DNA of 64,000 bases. It comes from a virus. Made by a program: the position numbers and the translations under genes. Each line of letters starts with the position of its first letter. The first letter of the stretch is position 1. Shown in pieces: positions 37,585 to 43,828 of the stretch. The stretch lies in IMG/VR virus record IMGVR_UViG_3300035204_001027, positions 1 through 64,000 of that record; one strand, 5' to 3'. Below the pieces are notes generated by a model that saw only the letters and a list, made by a program, of their open reading frames with translations, was not told the DNA's origin and did no database searches.

Positions 37585-37642
37585 CAATCTCAGGCCCCGG
37601 GCTGTCAAGCAAAAAAAGTTATTCACAATCGAAGAAAGTGCC

Positions 37643-37671
37643 TTGACAAACGGGCGATTCTGTGGTATATT
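37643..37671 (+). promoter_or_regulatory. Cassette promoter
   Basis: GC block (37591-37604) with GTCAAGC (37604-37610), then TTGACA (37643-37648), 17-bp spacer, TATATT (37666-37671); leader of about 9 nt. Confidence 0.78.
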
Positions 37672-37686
37672 ATAAGTATAACAACG

Positions 37687-37890
37687 ATGAAAAACTACAC
37701 ACCGACAATCGCCCAGAGAACTAGGATGATGACCGCTATTGAAAGCGAGCTAGAACGAGAGAATCCGAATTATGCACATTTGACTATTACCTTTGGTATG
37801 ATGCAGCACGCTGCTGATGAAGGTACAGGAGGAGACCATTACGACTATTTAGAGAGATTGTGGAATATGTTCAATCTCGAAAAAAGATGA
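37687..37890 (+). CDS. Hypothetical helical protein, 67 aa
   Basis: MKNYTPTIAQRTRMMTAIESELERENPNYAH... helical, with HYDYLERLWNMFNLEKR at the end. Function unknown. Confidence 0.62.
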   Translation: MKNYTPTIAQRTRMMTAIESELERENPNYAHLTITFGMMQHAADEGTGGDHYDYLERLWNMFNLEKR

Positions 37891-37899
37891 AAAAAGTGC

Positions 37900-37928
37900 T
37901 TGACAAACGGTCGATTATGTGGTATATT
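37900..37928 (+). promoter_or_regulatory. Cassette promoter without GC block
   Basis: A-tract, TTGACA (37900-37905), 17-bp spacer, TATATT (37923-37928); about 8-nt leader to the ATG at 37943. Confidence 0.75.
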
Positions 37929-37942
37929 TAGGTATTAAGATT

Positions 37943-38197
37943 ATGATAAACGAGACAGAACTATTACTGAATCAAGAGGTAGAAGTGACATTCCAACGAA
38001 GCCAACTTTGGGGCAAGCGTGGTCACGTTCTAGGCATTATGGCTGATGGTCGTACATTAGATATTGAGCTACATGGTGGCAAACGGGTATTCCTAGATGT
38101 CACTTTTGTGGATGAGATTCGTGAACGTACACAGTTCGCCAAGACCGAGCAAAGCCTCGGCCCAATCGCTAACCATCTCATTAAGGATACGCTTTAA
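37943..38197 (+). CDS. Hypothetical beta-rich protein, 84 aa
   Basis: LNQEVEVTFQRSQLWGKRGHVLGIMADGRTLDIELHGGKRVFLDVTFVDEI looks like a small SH3/KOW-type barrel; similar in style to the gene at 39239. The C-terminus is helical. Function unknown. Confidence 0.65.
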   Translation: MINETELLLNQEVEVTFQRSQLWGKRGHVLGIMADGRTLDIELHGGKRVFLDVTFVDEIRERTQFAKTEQSLGPIANHLIKDTL

Positions 38198-38199
38198 TT

Positions 38200-38430
38200 A
38201 TGAAACTCATTGTAAAGGAAATGCCCGCAAGGCAAAAGTTCTATCAGTTAGTAGATGCTGCGTGTTACGCTAGAATGGGATGCTCCATGCATGACCTACC
38301 TGATTTCCCATATAGTGATTACTATGATGATGAGATTATGTCTCATGAGGAAATGGTTAATGCAGCAGATATGTGCATTGAGGATCTAGTGCTTGAGCTT
38401 AAGAATGATAACGAAGGATATTGGTTATGA
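38200..38430 (+). CDS. Hypothetical acidic protein, 76 aa
   Basis: MKLIVKEMPARQKFYQLVDAACYARMGCSM... three to four Cys and an acidic helical end. 2 bp after the previous stop, overlaps the next micropeptide by 4 bp. Confidence 0.6.
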   Translation: MKLIVKEMPARQKFYQLVDAACYARMGCSMHDLPDFPYSDYYDDEIMSHEEMVNAADMCIEDLVLELKNDNEGYWL

Positions 38431-38510
38431 GGAATTGGCTTGATATGTATGGTGGGTGGCTTGCGATAGTTCTCTATTTCATTCTAACAACTATTATTTG
38501 GAAATGGTAA
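38427..38510 (+). CDS. Single-TM micropeptide, 27 aa
   Basis: MRNWLDMYGGWLAIVLYFILTTIIWKW, one membrane helix framed by Trp residues. ATGA overlap with the previous gene. Confidence 0.5.
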   Translation: MRNWLDMYGGWLAIVLYFILTTIIWKW

Positions 38511-38659
38511 AAAAACAAAAAGAACAAAAGCCTGTAATGGCTGAATTAGTACGCGTGTTAAAAGATAAGCCTAAAGGTCTTACTCTTAACGAAGTCAAAG
38601 GCAAGGGCTTGCAACTACCTTCTGGCCCTGCTCTAATCAATGGACAATGGACTTGGTAA
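38504..38659 (+). CDS. Hypothetical basic protein, 51 aa
   Basis: MVKKQKEQKPVMAELVRVLKDKPKGLTLNEVKGKG... looks like a small winged-helix-like segment. The start overlaps the previous stop by 7 bp. Possibly DNA binding. Confidence 0.55.
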   Translation: MVKKQKEQKPVMAELVRVLKDKPKGLTLNEVKGKGLQLPSGPALINGQWTW

Positions 38660-38661
38660 TT

Positions 38662-38808
38662 ATGAATGAAGAATATGCAAAACATCTAATGAAAGAATAT
38701 AAAGAAGAAAGCCCATTTGAATTATGGGTGTGGTTCGTTGCTGCTCAATTGCTTTTCGGTATTATACTTATAGGCGTAATAGGTCTTTGTATGTGGATGG
38801 CTTCTTAA
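38662..38808 (+). CDS. Single-TM micropeptide, 48 aa
   Basis: Charged N-terminal half (NEEYAKHLMKEYKEESPFELW) and a C-terminal TM helix (WFVAAQLLFGIILIGVIGLCMWM). 2 bp after the previous stop. Confidence 0.6.
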   Translation: MNEEYAKHLMKEYKEESPFELWVWFVAAQLLFGIILIGVIGLCMWMAS

Positions 38809-38846
38809 TCAGGGGCGTCTAATAGAGGGCCGTAATAGTAGTTGTA

Positions 38847-38867
38847 AGGCGCTTTCTCATAGCGCCT
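38847..38867 (+). terminator. Stem-loop before GC palindrome
   Basis: AGGCGCT-TTCTCAT-AGCGCCT, a perfect 7-bp stem with a 7-nt loop. No T-run follows; the GC block begins 7 bp on. Comparable to the stem-loop at 35848. Confidence 0.65.
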
Positions 38868-38908
38868 AGGCTCAGGGCCCGGGGCTCAAAAAAAAGTAAA
38901 AAAACCGC

Positions 38909-38937
38909 TTGACAGCACCCCATATCTGTGGTATATT
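38909..38937 (+). promoter_or_regulatory. Cassette promoter
   Basis: GC block (38874-38886), A-tract, TTGACA (38909-38914), 17-bp spacer, TATATT (38932-38937); ATG at 38943. Confidence 0.8.
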
Positions 38938-38942
38938 ATAGC

Positions 38943-39116
38943 ATGATTAAACGACAAGATTGGACTATCACCTTCGACGATGGCAGCACTGCATCCTACT
39001 TTAACATGACCTCTCTGGAGGCTGTGAGGTGCGCTGTGAGTGACTGGTATCCAGCCAAGCGTGTGGTGGCATGGGTGCCCCGTCAGGTGGACGTGTACAG
39101 CATAGCACTGGACTAG
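38943..39116 (+). CDS. Hypothetical beta-rich protein, 57 aa
   Basis: MIKRQDWTITFDDGSTASYFNMTSLEAVRCAVSDWYP... predicted beta-beta-alpha-beta. The start is fixed by the promoter. Function unknown. Confidence 0.62.
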   Translation: MIKRQDWTITFDDGSTASYFNMTSLEAVRCAVSDWYPAKRVVAWVPRQVDVYSIALD

Positions 39117-39120
39117 GGTC

Positions 39121-39180
39121 ATGCTGCTACTGGCTCTAATAGTGGTGTGGTGGGTATGGCTAGCAGTAGACCAGTATTGA
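39121..39180 (+). CDS. Single-TM micropeptide, 19 aa
   Basis: MLLLALIVVWWVWLAVDQY, one membrane helix, 4 bp after the previous stop and ending at the next GC palindrome. Confidence 0.45.
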   Translation: MLLLALIVVWWVWLAVDQY

Positions 39181-39204
39181 GGGCCCGGGCCTTGAAAAAA
39201 GTCC

Positions 39205-39233
39205 TTGACAAGGGGTCATTTGTGTGGTATATT
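39205..39233 (+). promoter_or_regulatory. Cassette promoter
   Basis: Palindrome GGCCCGGGCC (39182-39191), A-tract, TTGACA (39205-39210), 17-bp spacer, TATATT (39228-39233); the ATG at 39239 is 6 bp after the -10. Confidence 0.8.
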
Positions 39234-39238
39234 ATAGT

Positions 39239-39412
39239 ATGACATTTAACAAAGGTGACAAAGTAGCACACAGGGATAACCCGATCCATTGGAGAGGTGA
39301 GGTGACAGAGGTAAAATTAAATGGGCGAATAAAGGTGATGCTCATTAACGGTAATGAGGTAGAGGTCGGGCCATATGTGCCATTGAAGCTAGATGTCTTT
39401 GCTGACGAATAA
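39239..39412 (+). CDS. Hypothetical KOW/SH3-like protein, 57 aa
   Basis: NKGDKVAHRDNPIHWRGEVTEVKLNGRIKVMLINGNEVEVGPYVPLKLDV reads as a five-strand barrel of the KOW/YorP-like type. Function unknown. Confidence 0.65.
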   Translation: MTFNKGDKVAHRDNPIHWRGEVTEVKLNGRIKVMLINGNEVEVGPYVPLKLDVFADE

Positions 39413-39437
39413 GCAATGACCCACCCCCACGGGGGGA

Positions 39438-39449
39438 GGGGGTACCCCC
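39438..39449. repeat. GGGGGTACCCCC palindrome
   Basis: Perfect 12-bp palindrome within a 30-bp run of almost only G and C after the 39239 gene. It may form a hairpin at the transcript end; a further GC block follows at 39461. Confidence 0.75.
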
Positions 39450-39514
39450 ACCCCTATTCGAGGCCCGGGGTTTGAGACATGACCCGGATGGGGTGCCTCT
39501 CTAGAAAAAAGCCC

Positions 39515-39543
39515 TTGACAGATCGACACTTTCGTGGTATATT
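39515..39543 (+). promoter_or_regulatory. Cassette promoter
   Basis: TTGACA (39515-39520), 17-bp spacer, TATATT (39538-39543); the ATG at 39549 is 6 bp after the -10. Confidence 0.8.
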
Positions 39544-39548
39544 ATGGT

Positions 39549-39647
39549 ATGAAAGATGATTATAGAGACATTTATTTCGTGATTTGCATCGGTATATTTT
39601 CCTTCCTCGCTATTCTAGCAACAGGAATTTACATCGAGACGCTTTAG
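39549..39647 (+). CDS. Single-TM micropeptide, 32 aa, paralogue of 32294 gene
   Basis: MKDDYRDIYFVICIGIFSFLAILATGIYIETL, aligning end to end with the 37-residue product at 32294. One TM helix with an acidic start. The only gene of its transcription unit, so it is probably made as such. Confidence 0.7.
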   Translation: MKDDYRDIYFVICIGIFSFLAILATGIYIETL

Positions 39648-39722
39648 CCGTTCTTTTTGACTCGGCTCGACCCCTGATTCGGCCCCCGGGGTGCCTGTGA
39701 ATAACTTTTTTTAAAAAACCCC

Positions 39723-39751
39723 TTGACAAAGGGTCATTTCTGTGGTATATT
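39723..39751 (+). promoter_or_regulatory. Cassette promoter
   Basis: GC block (39681-39690), A-tract, TTGACA (39723-39728), 17-bp spacer, TATATT (39746-39751); ATG at 39758. Confidence 0.8.
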
Positions 39752-39757
39752 ATACTA

Positions 39758-39922
39758 ATGAAAACGATAAAAAGGTTCAACGACGAATTCAATCGCATGT
39801 TTAACGATGAGATCTTCATGCCGATGATAAAAATTTCAGGTTTACTGATTTTCCTCGCCATTATTTTGGATTTTGGCTTTCAGATGATCGAAGCAATCGA
39901 TATTTTAACGGTGGGACCGTAG
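39758..39922 (+). CDS. Single-TM small protein, 54 aa
   Basis: Amphipathic start (MKTIKRFNDEFNRMFNDEIF) and a TM helix (ISGLLIFLAIILDFGF). Leaderless under the last cassette promoter. Function unknown. Confidence 0.65.
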   Translation: MKTIKRFNDEFNRMFNDEIFMPMIKISGLLIFLAIILDFGFQMIEAIDILTVGP

Positions 39923-39951
39923 ATGTCTCACCCTATATGATAAACTATACT

Positions 39952-40077
39952 ATGTTTGAAGATCAATTAGACGAAAACGAAATTTTAATGCGGAATTTGC
40001 TTGACAAAGTCTGCGAAGGCGTAGAAGTTCCCTCGGATTCAGAAAGTGAAGAGGCGAACGAACTACAAAACGGATAA
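39952..40077 (+). CDS. Hypothetical acidic protein, 41 aa
   Basis: MFEDQLDENEILMRNLLDKVCEGVEVPSDSESEEANELQNG, very acidic. It contains an internal TTGACA with no suitable -10, which I do not count as a promoter. Function unknown. Confidence 0.5.
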   Translation: MFEDQLDENEILMRNLLDKVCEGVEVPSDSESEEANELQNG

Positions 40078-40110
40078 ATCAAAAGATGAAAGAGGGAGAT
40101 TTAAAAAAAA

Positions 40111-40170
40111 ATGTTATTAGCAGTAATTATTCTGGTTTATGTATTCGGCTCGATGACTCAACGACTTTAA
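40111..40170 (+). CDS. Single-TM micropeptide, 19 aa
   Basis: MLLAVIILVYVFGSMTQRL preceded by AGGGAG about 14 bp upstream. One membrane helix; the fourth 19-residue frame of this kind. Confidence 0.45.
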   Translation: MLLAVIILVYVFGSMTQRL

Positions 40171-40211
40171 ATGATAAAAACGACATGACTAAATGAGTTA
40201 AAGTATTCAAG

Positions 40212-40237
40212 TGGGGGCGTAACCCCCCCCTATTTTT
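40212..40237 (+). terminator. Terminator at end of early region
   Basis: GGGGG-CGTAA-CCCCC stem followed by CCCTATTTTTG. It closes the accessory strip before the late genes. The bases 40238-40340 have a second G-run but no gene. Confidence 0.7.
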
Positions 40238-40344
40238 GAAAAAAAACGCTTAAGTTTTACGCTTTTGCGAAGGTGGGGGGGCTATTTATATCTGCCCGAG
40301 ACTTGTCGAAATACCTGTTTTTCATATATCTCTTGTAATATACT

Positions 40345-40360
40345 GATATAACTGTGTAAT
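40345..40360 (+). promoter_or_regulatory. Candidate late promoter motif
   Basis: GATATAACTGTGTAAT, related to the ATAAT...TAGTGTAA motif at 44047, 49013 and 62565. It lies 8 bp before the first late-region gene. Confidence 0.4.
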
Positions 40361-40367
40361 CACTTAT

Positions 40368-40598
40368 ATGGAACTTCTATTAGAAGGCTATCCAGTGATC
40401 GTCCATACAGACAAAATGGGTAAGTGGCAAAATGATTTAGTCGAAATTGTAGACGCTGCTGAAGATCTATCCTCCTCGCACTATAAGTACATTATCAATT
40501 ACCTTTACTCCGAGGGGTTCGTACTAGATAGAAGAGTAAATACTCATATCTTAGATAAAAACAACAACATCATTAAAACATATACAGGATTGGAATAA
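40368..40598 (+). CDS. Hypothetical protein, 76 aa
   Basis: Mixed alpha/beta with ELLLEGYPVIVHTDKMGKWQNDLVEIVDAAEDLSSSHYKYIINYL. The first gene of the late region, 2 bp before phoH. Function unknown. Confidence 0.65.
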   Translation: MELLLEGYPVIVHTDKMGKWQNDLVEIVDAAEDLSSSHYKYIINYLYSEGFVLDRRVNTHILDKNNNIIKTYTGLE

Positions 40599-40600
40599 AT

Positions 40601-41368
40601 ATGCCGAGAAGAAAGAAAAAAGATGAATTAGCGAAGGAAGAAGCGATAAAGGAAATAGAAGAAGCTTTAACACCTGAATGGTCGAATCCAAACCCGATCA
40701 AGAGTTTAATAAAACTTAAAAATTTTACTTGGACTAAAAAACAAAAAGACTTTTTTAGAATAGCTCTTCACCCAGATACTAAAATAATGTTTGTCAATGG
40801 GCCAGCTGGAACTAGTAAAACTTTTCTATCCACATATTGCGGTTTACAATTACTCAATATGAAAGCGGTTTCAGATATAATGTACCTTAGATCTGCTGTG
40901 GAATCTTCCGATAGGAGCTTGGGTTTTCTACCGGGATCGGCTGACGACAAATTAAAATTCTACAATTTGCCCTTCTTAGACAAATTAGATGAATTACTAG
41001 TAAATACGCGGCCAGAAAAACTTGAAGAACAAAAAAGAGTAAGTATGTTTCCTGTGAATTTCGCAAGAGGGATGAATTGGATATCAAAATGCATAATTCT
41101 CGATGAATCTCAAAACTGCACGGAGAAAGAAATCACAACCGTCTTAACTAGAATGGGTAAAGGTAGTAGAGCGTTCGTTTTAGCAGACCCCATGCAAACA
41201 GATATAAGAACAGAAAGCAAGCAGGGGTCTTTTGAGAAAATGGTATCTACATTTAATGACCAAGAAAGTAGAGACAAGGGGATATATACCTTCACATTTG
41301 ATGAAGATGACATTATGAGGTCAGAATTAATAAAATTTTTAATAAAAAGACTAAATTCTGTAAGATAA
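40601..41368 (+). CDS. phoH: PhoH-like ATPase
   Basis: 255 residues. FTWTKKQKDFFRIAL is followed by Walker A GPAGTSKT (67-74), the PhoH block YLRSAVESSDRSLGFLPG, and Walker B CIILDESQNCT with the following FVLADPMQTDIR. PhoH proteins are ATPases with a helicase-like core, common in phages, role uncertain (RNA metabolism or phosphate stress). Basic N-terminus. It sits in an operon with the ClpP-like and HAD genes. Confidence 0.9.
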   Translation: MPRRKKKDELAKEEAIKEIEEALTPEWSNPNPIKSLIKLKNFTWTKKQKDFFRIALHPDTKIMFVNGPAGTSKTFLSTYCGLQLLNMKAVSDIMYLRSAVESSDRSLGFLPGSADDKLKFYNLPFLDKLDELLVNTRPEKLEEQKRVSMFPVNFARGMNWISKCIILDESQNCTEKEITTVLTRMGKGSRAFVLADPMQTDIRTESKQGSFEKMVSTFNDQESRDKGIYTFTFDEDDIMRSELIKFLIKRLNSVR

Positions 41369-41387
41369 TAAGGAGAAGTAATACAAA

Positions 41388-42134
41388 ATGAGTGAAGAAA
41401 AAAAATCGAAAGCAGAGCTAGCCGCTGAAATTGCCGCAAAAGAAGCCGAAACTCGGAAATCTTTAGCAGAAGCAGCAAAAATCGAAGCGGAGACCGAAAA
41501 AGTAAAAGCAGAAGCTGGGAAAGCGCAACTTGAGTATCACGCCGAGCACCGAAAAAGAGAAAAAGAAATGGCAACGGACGAAGAAAATCATTTATACAGG
41601 TTTTCTAAAGATGTAAATCATAATTCCGTTACAGCTTGCATGAGCAAATTGACACAATGGCATAGGCAAGATCCTAAATGCGAAATAGAAATCGTTTTCT
41701 CTTCTCCCGGGGGGAGTATTATCGATGGATTTGAATTATTTGACTTCATTCAAGAGCTTAGGGTCTCTCATAGAGTAACGACGGGCTCTTTAGGCATGGC
41801 TGCTTCTATGGCGGGTATTTTGCTCCAAGCTGGAACCCATAGGTGGATTGGTCACCAAGCATGGTTAATGATCCACAGAGCGGCATTTGGGGCCATTGGG
41901 AAGACGTTTGAAGTAGAAGACGAAGTTAAATTAGTAAAAAGAATTGAACAAAGAATTGTAGATATCTTCACATCGAGATCAAAATTAACAAATCAAAAAA
42001 TTAAAAGAAATTGGGATCGTAAAGATTGGTGGATTGATGCAGATGAATGTTTGGATCTTGGACTCGTCGACGAAGTAAGGGCTATGATGCCAGAACACCA
42101 CTTAAGCAGTAAAAAGAAAAAAAGAAAAAAATAA
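41388..42134 (+). CDS. ClpP-like serine protease
   Basis: 248 residues. The N-terminal 65 residues are an Ala/Glu/Lys coiled coil. The ClpP fold follows: SSPGGSIIDGFELFDFI, catalytic Ser in GSLGMAASMAGILL, catalytic His in AWLMIHRAAFGAIG, and a basic KKKKRKK end. Related S14-type proteins serve as head-maturation proteases in some phages; others degrade proteins. AGGAG about 14 bp upstream. The candidate head protease at the right edge is unrelated, so this role is open. Confidence 0.85.
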   Translation: MSEEKKSKAELAAEIAAKEAETRKSLAEAAKIEAETEKVKAEAGKAQLEYHAEHRKREKEMATDEENHLYRFSKDVNHNSVTACMSKLTQWHRQDPKCEIEIVFSSPGGSIIDGFELFDFIQELRVSHRVTTGSLGMAASMAGILLQAGTHRWIGHQAWLMIHRAAFGAIGKTFEVEDEVKLVKRIEQRIVDIFTSRSKLTNQKIKRNWDRKDWWIDADECLDLGLVDEVRAMMPEHHLSSKKKKRKK

Positions 42135-42547
42135 TGAGTGAGACACATCCGGAAGCATCCCAATATCAAGAATATATGAAAACTTTTCATGAATCAGACA
42201 GACTTGCTCCCGAAGGGGAGCAAAAAATAGCATTAGTAGATATAGATGAGACTATTTGTTTCTATTCTGGCAAGCGTAGATATGATCTAGCTGAACCTCA
42301 TGAAGGTAACGTGGCTAAAATTAACAAAATGTACGATGAAGGCTGGAAAATAATTTATTGGACTGCAAGAGGCGGCTCTAAAAGTTCAAAAGAAGCGGGT
42401 AGATGTTATTATGATTTTACTTGGAAGCAATTAGAATCTTGGGGATGCAAATTCCATGAATTATCTACAGGTACTAAGGGGGATTATATTAAGCCTCCTT
42501 ATGATTTAGTAATAGATGATAAATCTAAAAGAATAGAAGAACTTTAA
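42134..42547 (+). CDS. HAD-superfamily phosphatase
   Basis: 137 residues. Motif I is VDIDETIC (DxDxT nucleophile), then YWTARGG (motif II Thr) and YDLVIDDKSKRIEEL (motif III/IV Asp pair); Lys in the DYIKPPYD segment fits the remaining role. Small phage HADs of this type act on nucleotides or sugar phosphates; a GmhB-like heptose-bisphosphatase function would complete the heptose pathway but is only a guess. TAATG overlap with the protease gene. Confidence 0.82.
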   Translation: MSETHPEASQYQEYMKTFHESDRLAPEGEQKIALVDIDETICFYSGKRRYDLAEPHEGNVAKINKMYDEGWKIIYWTARGGSKSSKEAGRCYYDFTWKQLESWGCKFHELSTGTKGDYIKPPYDLVIDDKSKRIEEL

Positions 42548-42576
42548 AAAGTGTAACATACAGAGGAAAGGAAATT

Positions 42577-42726
42577 ATGAAAAAAATTATTGCATTATTT
42601 TCGTGCATTTTTGTAATCGGCTGCAACTGGGGAAATTCCGGATGTTCGGACTGTTCCTGCGATGCAGGCTGCTGTTCATCCGACAGTTGCTCAGTTGCCG
42701 ATTGCAATTGTGTATGTAAAAAGTAA
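42577..42726 (+). CDS. Cysteine-rich lipoprotein, 49 aa
   Basis: A clean lipoprotein signal (MKKIIALFSCIFVIGC, lipobox VIGC, Cys16) followed by 33 residues with ten more Cys in CxxC, CxC and CC patterns, ending CNCVCKK. This resembles a lipid-anchored metallothionein-like or disulfide-knotted peptide. GAGGAAAGG precedes the ATG. Probably periplasmic face of a membrane; metal binding or redox role is inferred. Confidence 0.72.
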   Translation: MKKIIALFSCIFVIGCNWGNSGCSDCSCDAGCCSSDSCSVADCNCVCKK

Positions 42727-42741
42727 CAGAAGCTCGAAGCC

Positions 42742-43050
42742 GTGTGTGAACTTTGCGAGCTAAAAACTATAGAAGAAGAATTCTATAGGGATGACGACTT
42801 TGTGATTATAAGTTGTATGAATTGTCATGTTCCTATGGTGGTACCTTTTGAGCATATTGATCCAAAAGAGGGAGGATCTCCATATTTACGTGAAAAAATG
42901 GAAAATATGTTAATAAAAATTGCTGTAAGATTCTTTAAAGAGAAGGAATTCTTCATAGACAAAGAAGAAAAAACTATATTCGATCATATGCATTGGCACG
43001 CTAGAGAGAAAGGGAAAGATTATGGGAACTTGGAGCTCGGGAATAGGTAA
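42742..43050 (+). CDS. Zinc-binding protein, 102 aa
   Basis: GTG start. Two Cys pairs (CELC near the start and CMNC) and a DHMHWHAR motif towards the end suggest a metal site of the HIT/GalT-like or zinc-ribbon kind. HIT-like histidine triad is not complete, so the fold is uncertain. It overlaps the next gene by 29 bp. Confidence 0.6.
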   Translation: MCELCELKTIEEEFYRDDDFVIISCMNCHVPMVVPFEHIDPKEGGSPYLREKMENMLIKIAVRFFKEKEFFIDKEEKTIFDHMHWHAREKGKDYGNLELGNR

Positions 43051-43264
43051 ATTCGTCAAAAAAGATCCAAATCATGGATGTTTATGGAAAAAGATCAAAA
43101 ATTGGTGGTGTTCGGCGGGATTATGTAATTTAAATAAGTGCAAAAGAAAGATACATAAGAAAGCAAACATACCTAATAATTGTAAGAATCCTAAATGTGT
43201 TTGTAAGGGGGATGATGATGATGCTATAAGACAATTTGAAAAAAGATTTTTAGATAAGTCTTAA
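43022..43264 (+). CDS. Cysteine-rich basic protein, 80 aa
   Basis: Eight or so Cys (HGCLWKK, WWCSAGLCNLNKCKRK, NNCKNPKCVCKG) with many Lys, then an acidic DDDD and a helical end. With its two neighbours it forms a run of three Cys-rich products. Convergent 4-bp overlap with the minus-strand gene at 43261. Confidence 0.6.
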   Translation: MGTWSSGIGKFVKKDPNHGCLWKKIKNWWCSAGLCNLNKCKRKIHKKANIPNNCKNPKCVCKGDDDDAIRQFEKRFLDKS

Positions 43265-43455
43265 TTTTTAATTTTTTGTATATCGTTGTACGCTTTATGC
43301 GCGGTTTGGTTAATAGCTACAGCCAATTCCCATTCGTGGTCTTTTCCGTAATCCATCTGACGGTGTGCTATAAATTTTAAAGATAGATCTCCTATATTCT
43401 TAAGCTTTTTTTCTAGTTCTTCTAGCTGATTTTTTAGCTCTTGTTTTGCTTTCAT
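43261..43455 (-). CDS. Hypothetical helical protein, 64 aa
   Basis: MKAKQELKNQLEELEKKLKNIGDLS... coiled-coil start. It overlaps the upstream minus-strand peptidase gene by 56 bp in another frame. Function unknown. Confidence 0.6.
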   Translation of the reverse strand: MKAKQELKNQLEELEKKLKNIGDLSLKFIAHRQMDYGKDHEWELAVAINQTAHKAYNDIQKIKN

Positions 43456-43828
43456 TTTTATCTCCTTTAGGTTTCTCTAATAGCCCCGACTTGTGAGCAT
43501 CTCCTTGTTTGTACTTTCTTCTTTCTAGTTTGCGCCATTTACAATAGCTATATAAAAATCTACTGAGAGTATCTCCAAATTTTTTAATTTGGGCCTCTGA
43601 GGCGTTCCAGAAAAAAGCGTGAGCAACTTCGTGTATTGACGTATTTAATTCTGATTGCTTCGTGAGATATGGGTTTATATATATTTTGGGGCTTTCTGAT
43701 TCTGGATCTTGACATGTACCATCCGCTTCTCCATAATGATGGGAATTGGGTTTCTTAAAGATAATTTCGTATTCTCGGCCTTCAAAATTTTTAAAGGTGA
43801 ACTTACGTCTTTTCTTTCGTCTCGCCAT
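43400..43828 (-). CDS. HExxH metallopeptidase-like protein
   Basis: 142 residues with HEVAH (66-70) in SIHEVAHAFFWNASE, the zinc-binding helix of gluzincin/SprT-like peptidases, and basic ends (MARRKKRRK, KKSARRTRKKA). The third ligand is unclear. Might be a small protease or a SprT-like DNA-protein crosslink repair factor. One of few minus-strand genes; transcribed divergently from the 44059 operon. Confidence 0.7.
   Translation of the reverse strand: MARRKKRRKFTFKNFEGREYEIIFKKPNSHHYGEADGTCQDPESESPKIYINPYLTKQSELNTSIHEVAHAFFWNASEAQIKKFGDTLSRFLYSYCKWRKLERRKYKQGDAHKSGLLEKPKGDKNESKTRAKKSARRTRKKA

Larger units (their letters stand above)
31162..39690. repeat. Family of about 13 GC palindromes between accessory genes
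   Basis: Copies at 31162, 32217, 34046, 35461, 35899, 36311, 36893, 37223, 37591, 38874, 39181, 39461 and 39681, all built on GGCCCGGGCC. Several are perfect palindromes of 10-18 bp. Most sit after a stop codon and are followed by TGAAAAAA(A) and then a TTGACA promoter 15-40 bp on. Outside this strip such blocks were not noticed. Because an A-tract rather than a T-tract follows, most are not standard terminators in the gene direction. Confidence 0.9.

Noticed and set aside
31162-39690. GC palindromes as a CRISPR array
   Set aside because: The blocks are separated by whole genes, vary in sequence and have no regular spacers.
39990-40000. TTGACA inside the 39952 gene
   Set aside because: No -10 element at 16-19 bp downstream and no gene start follows.
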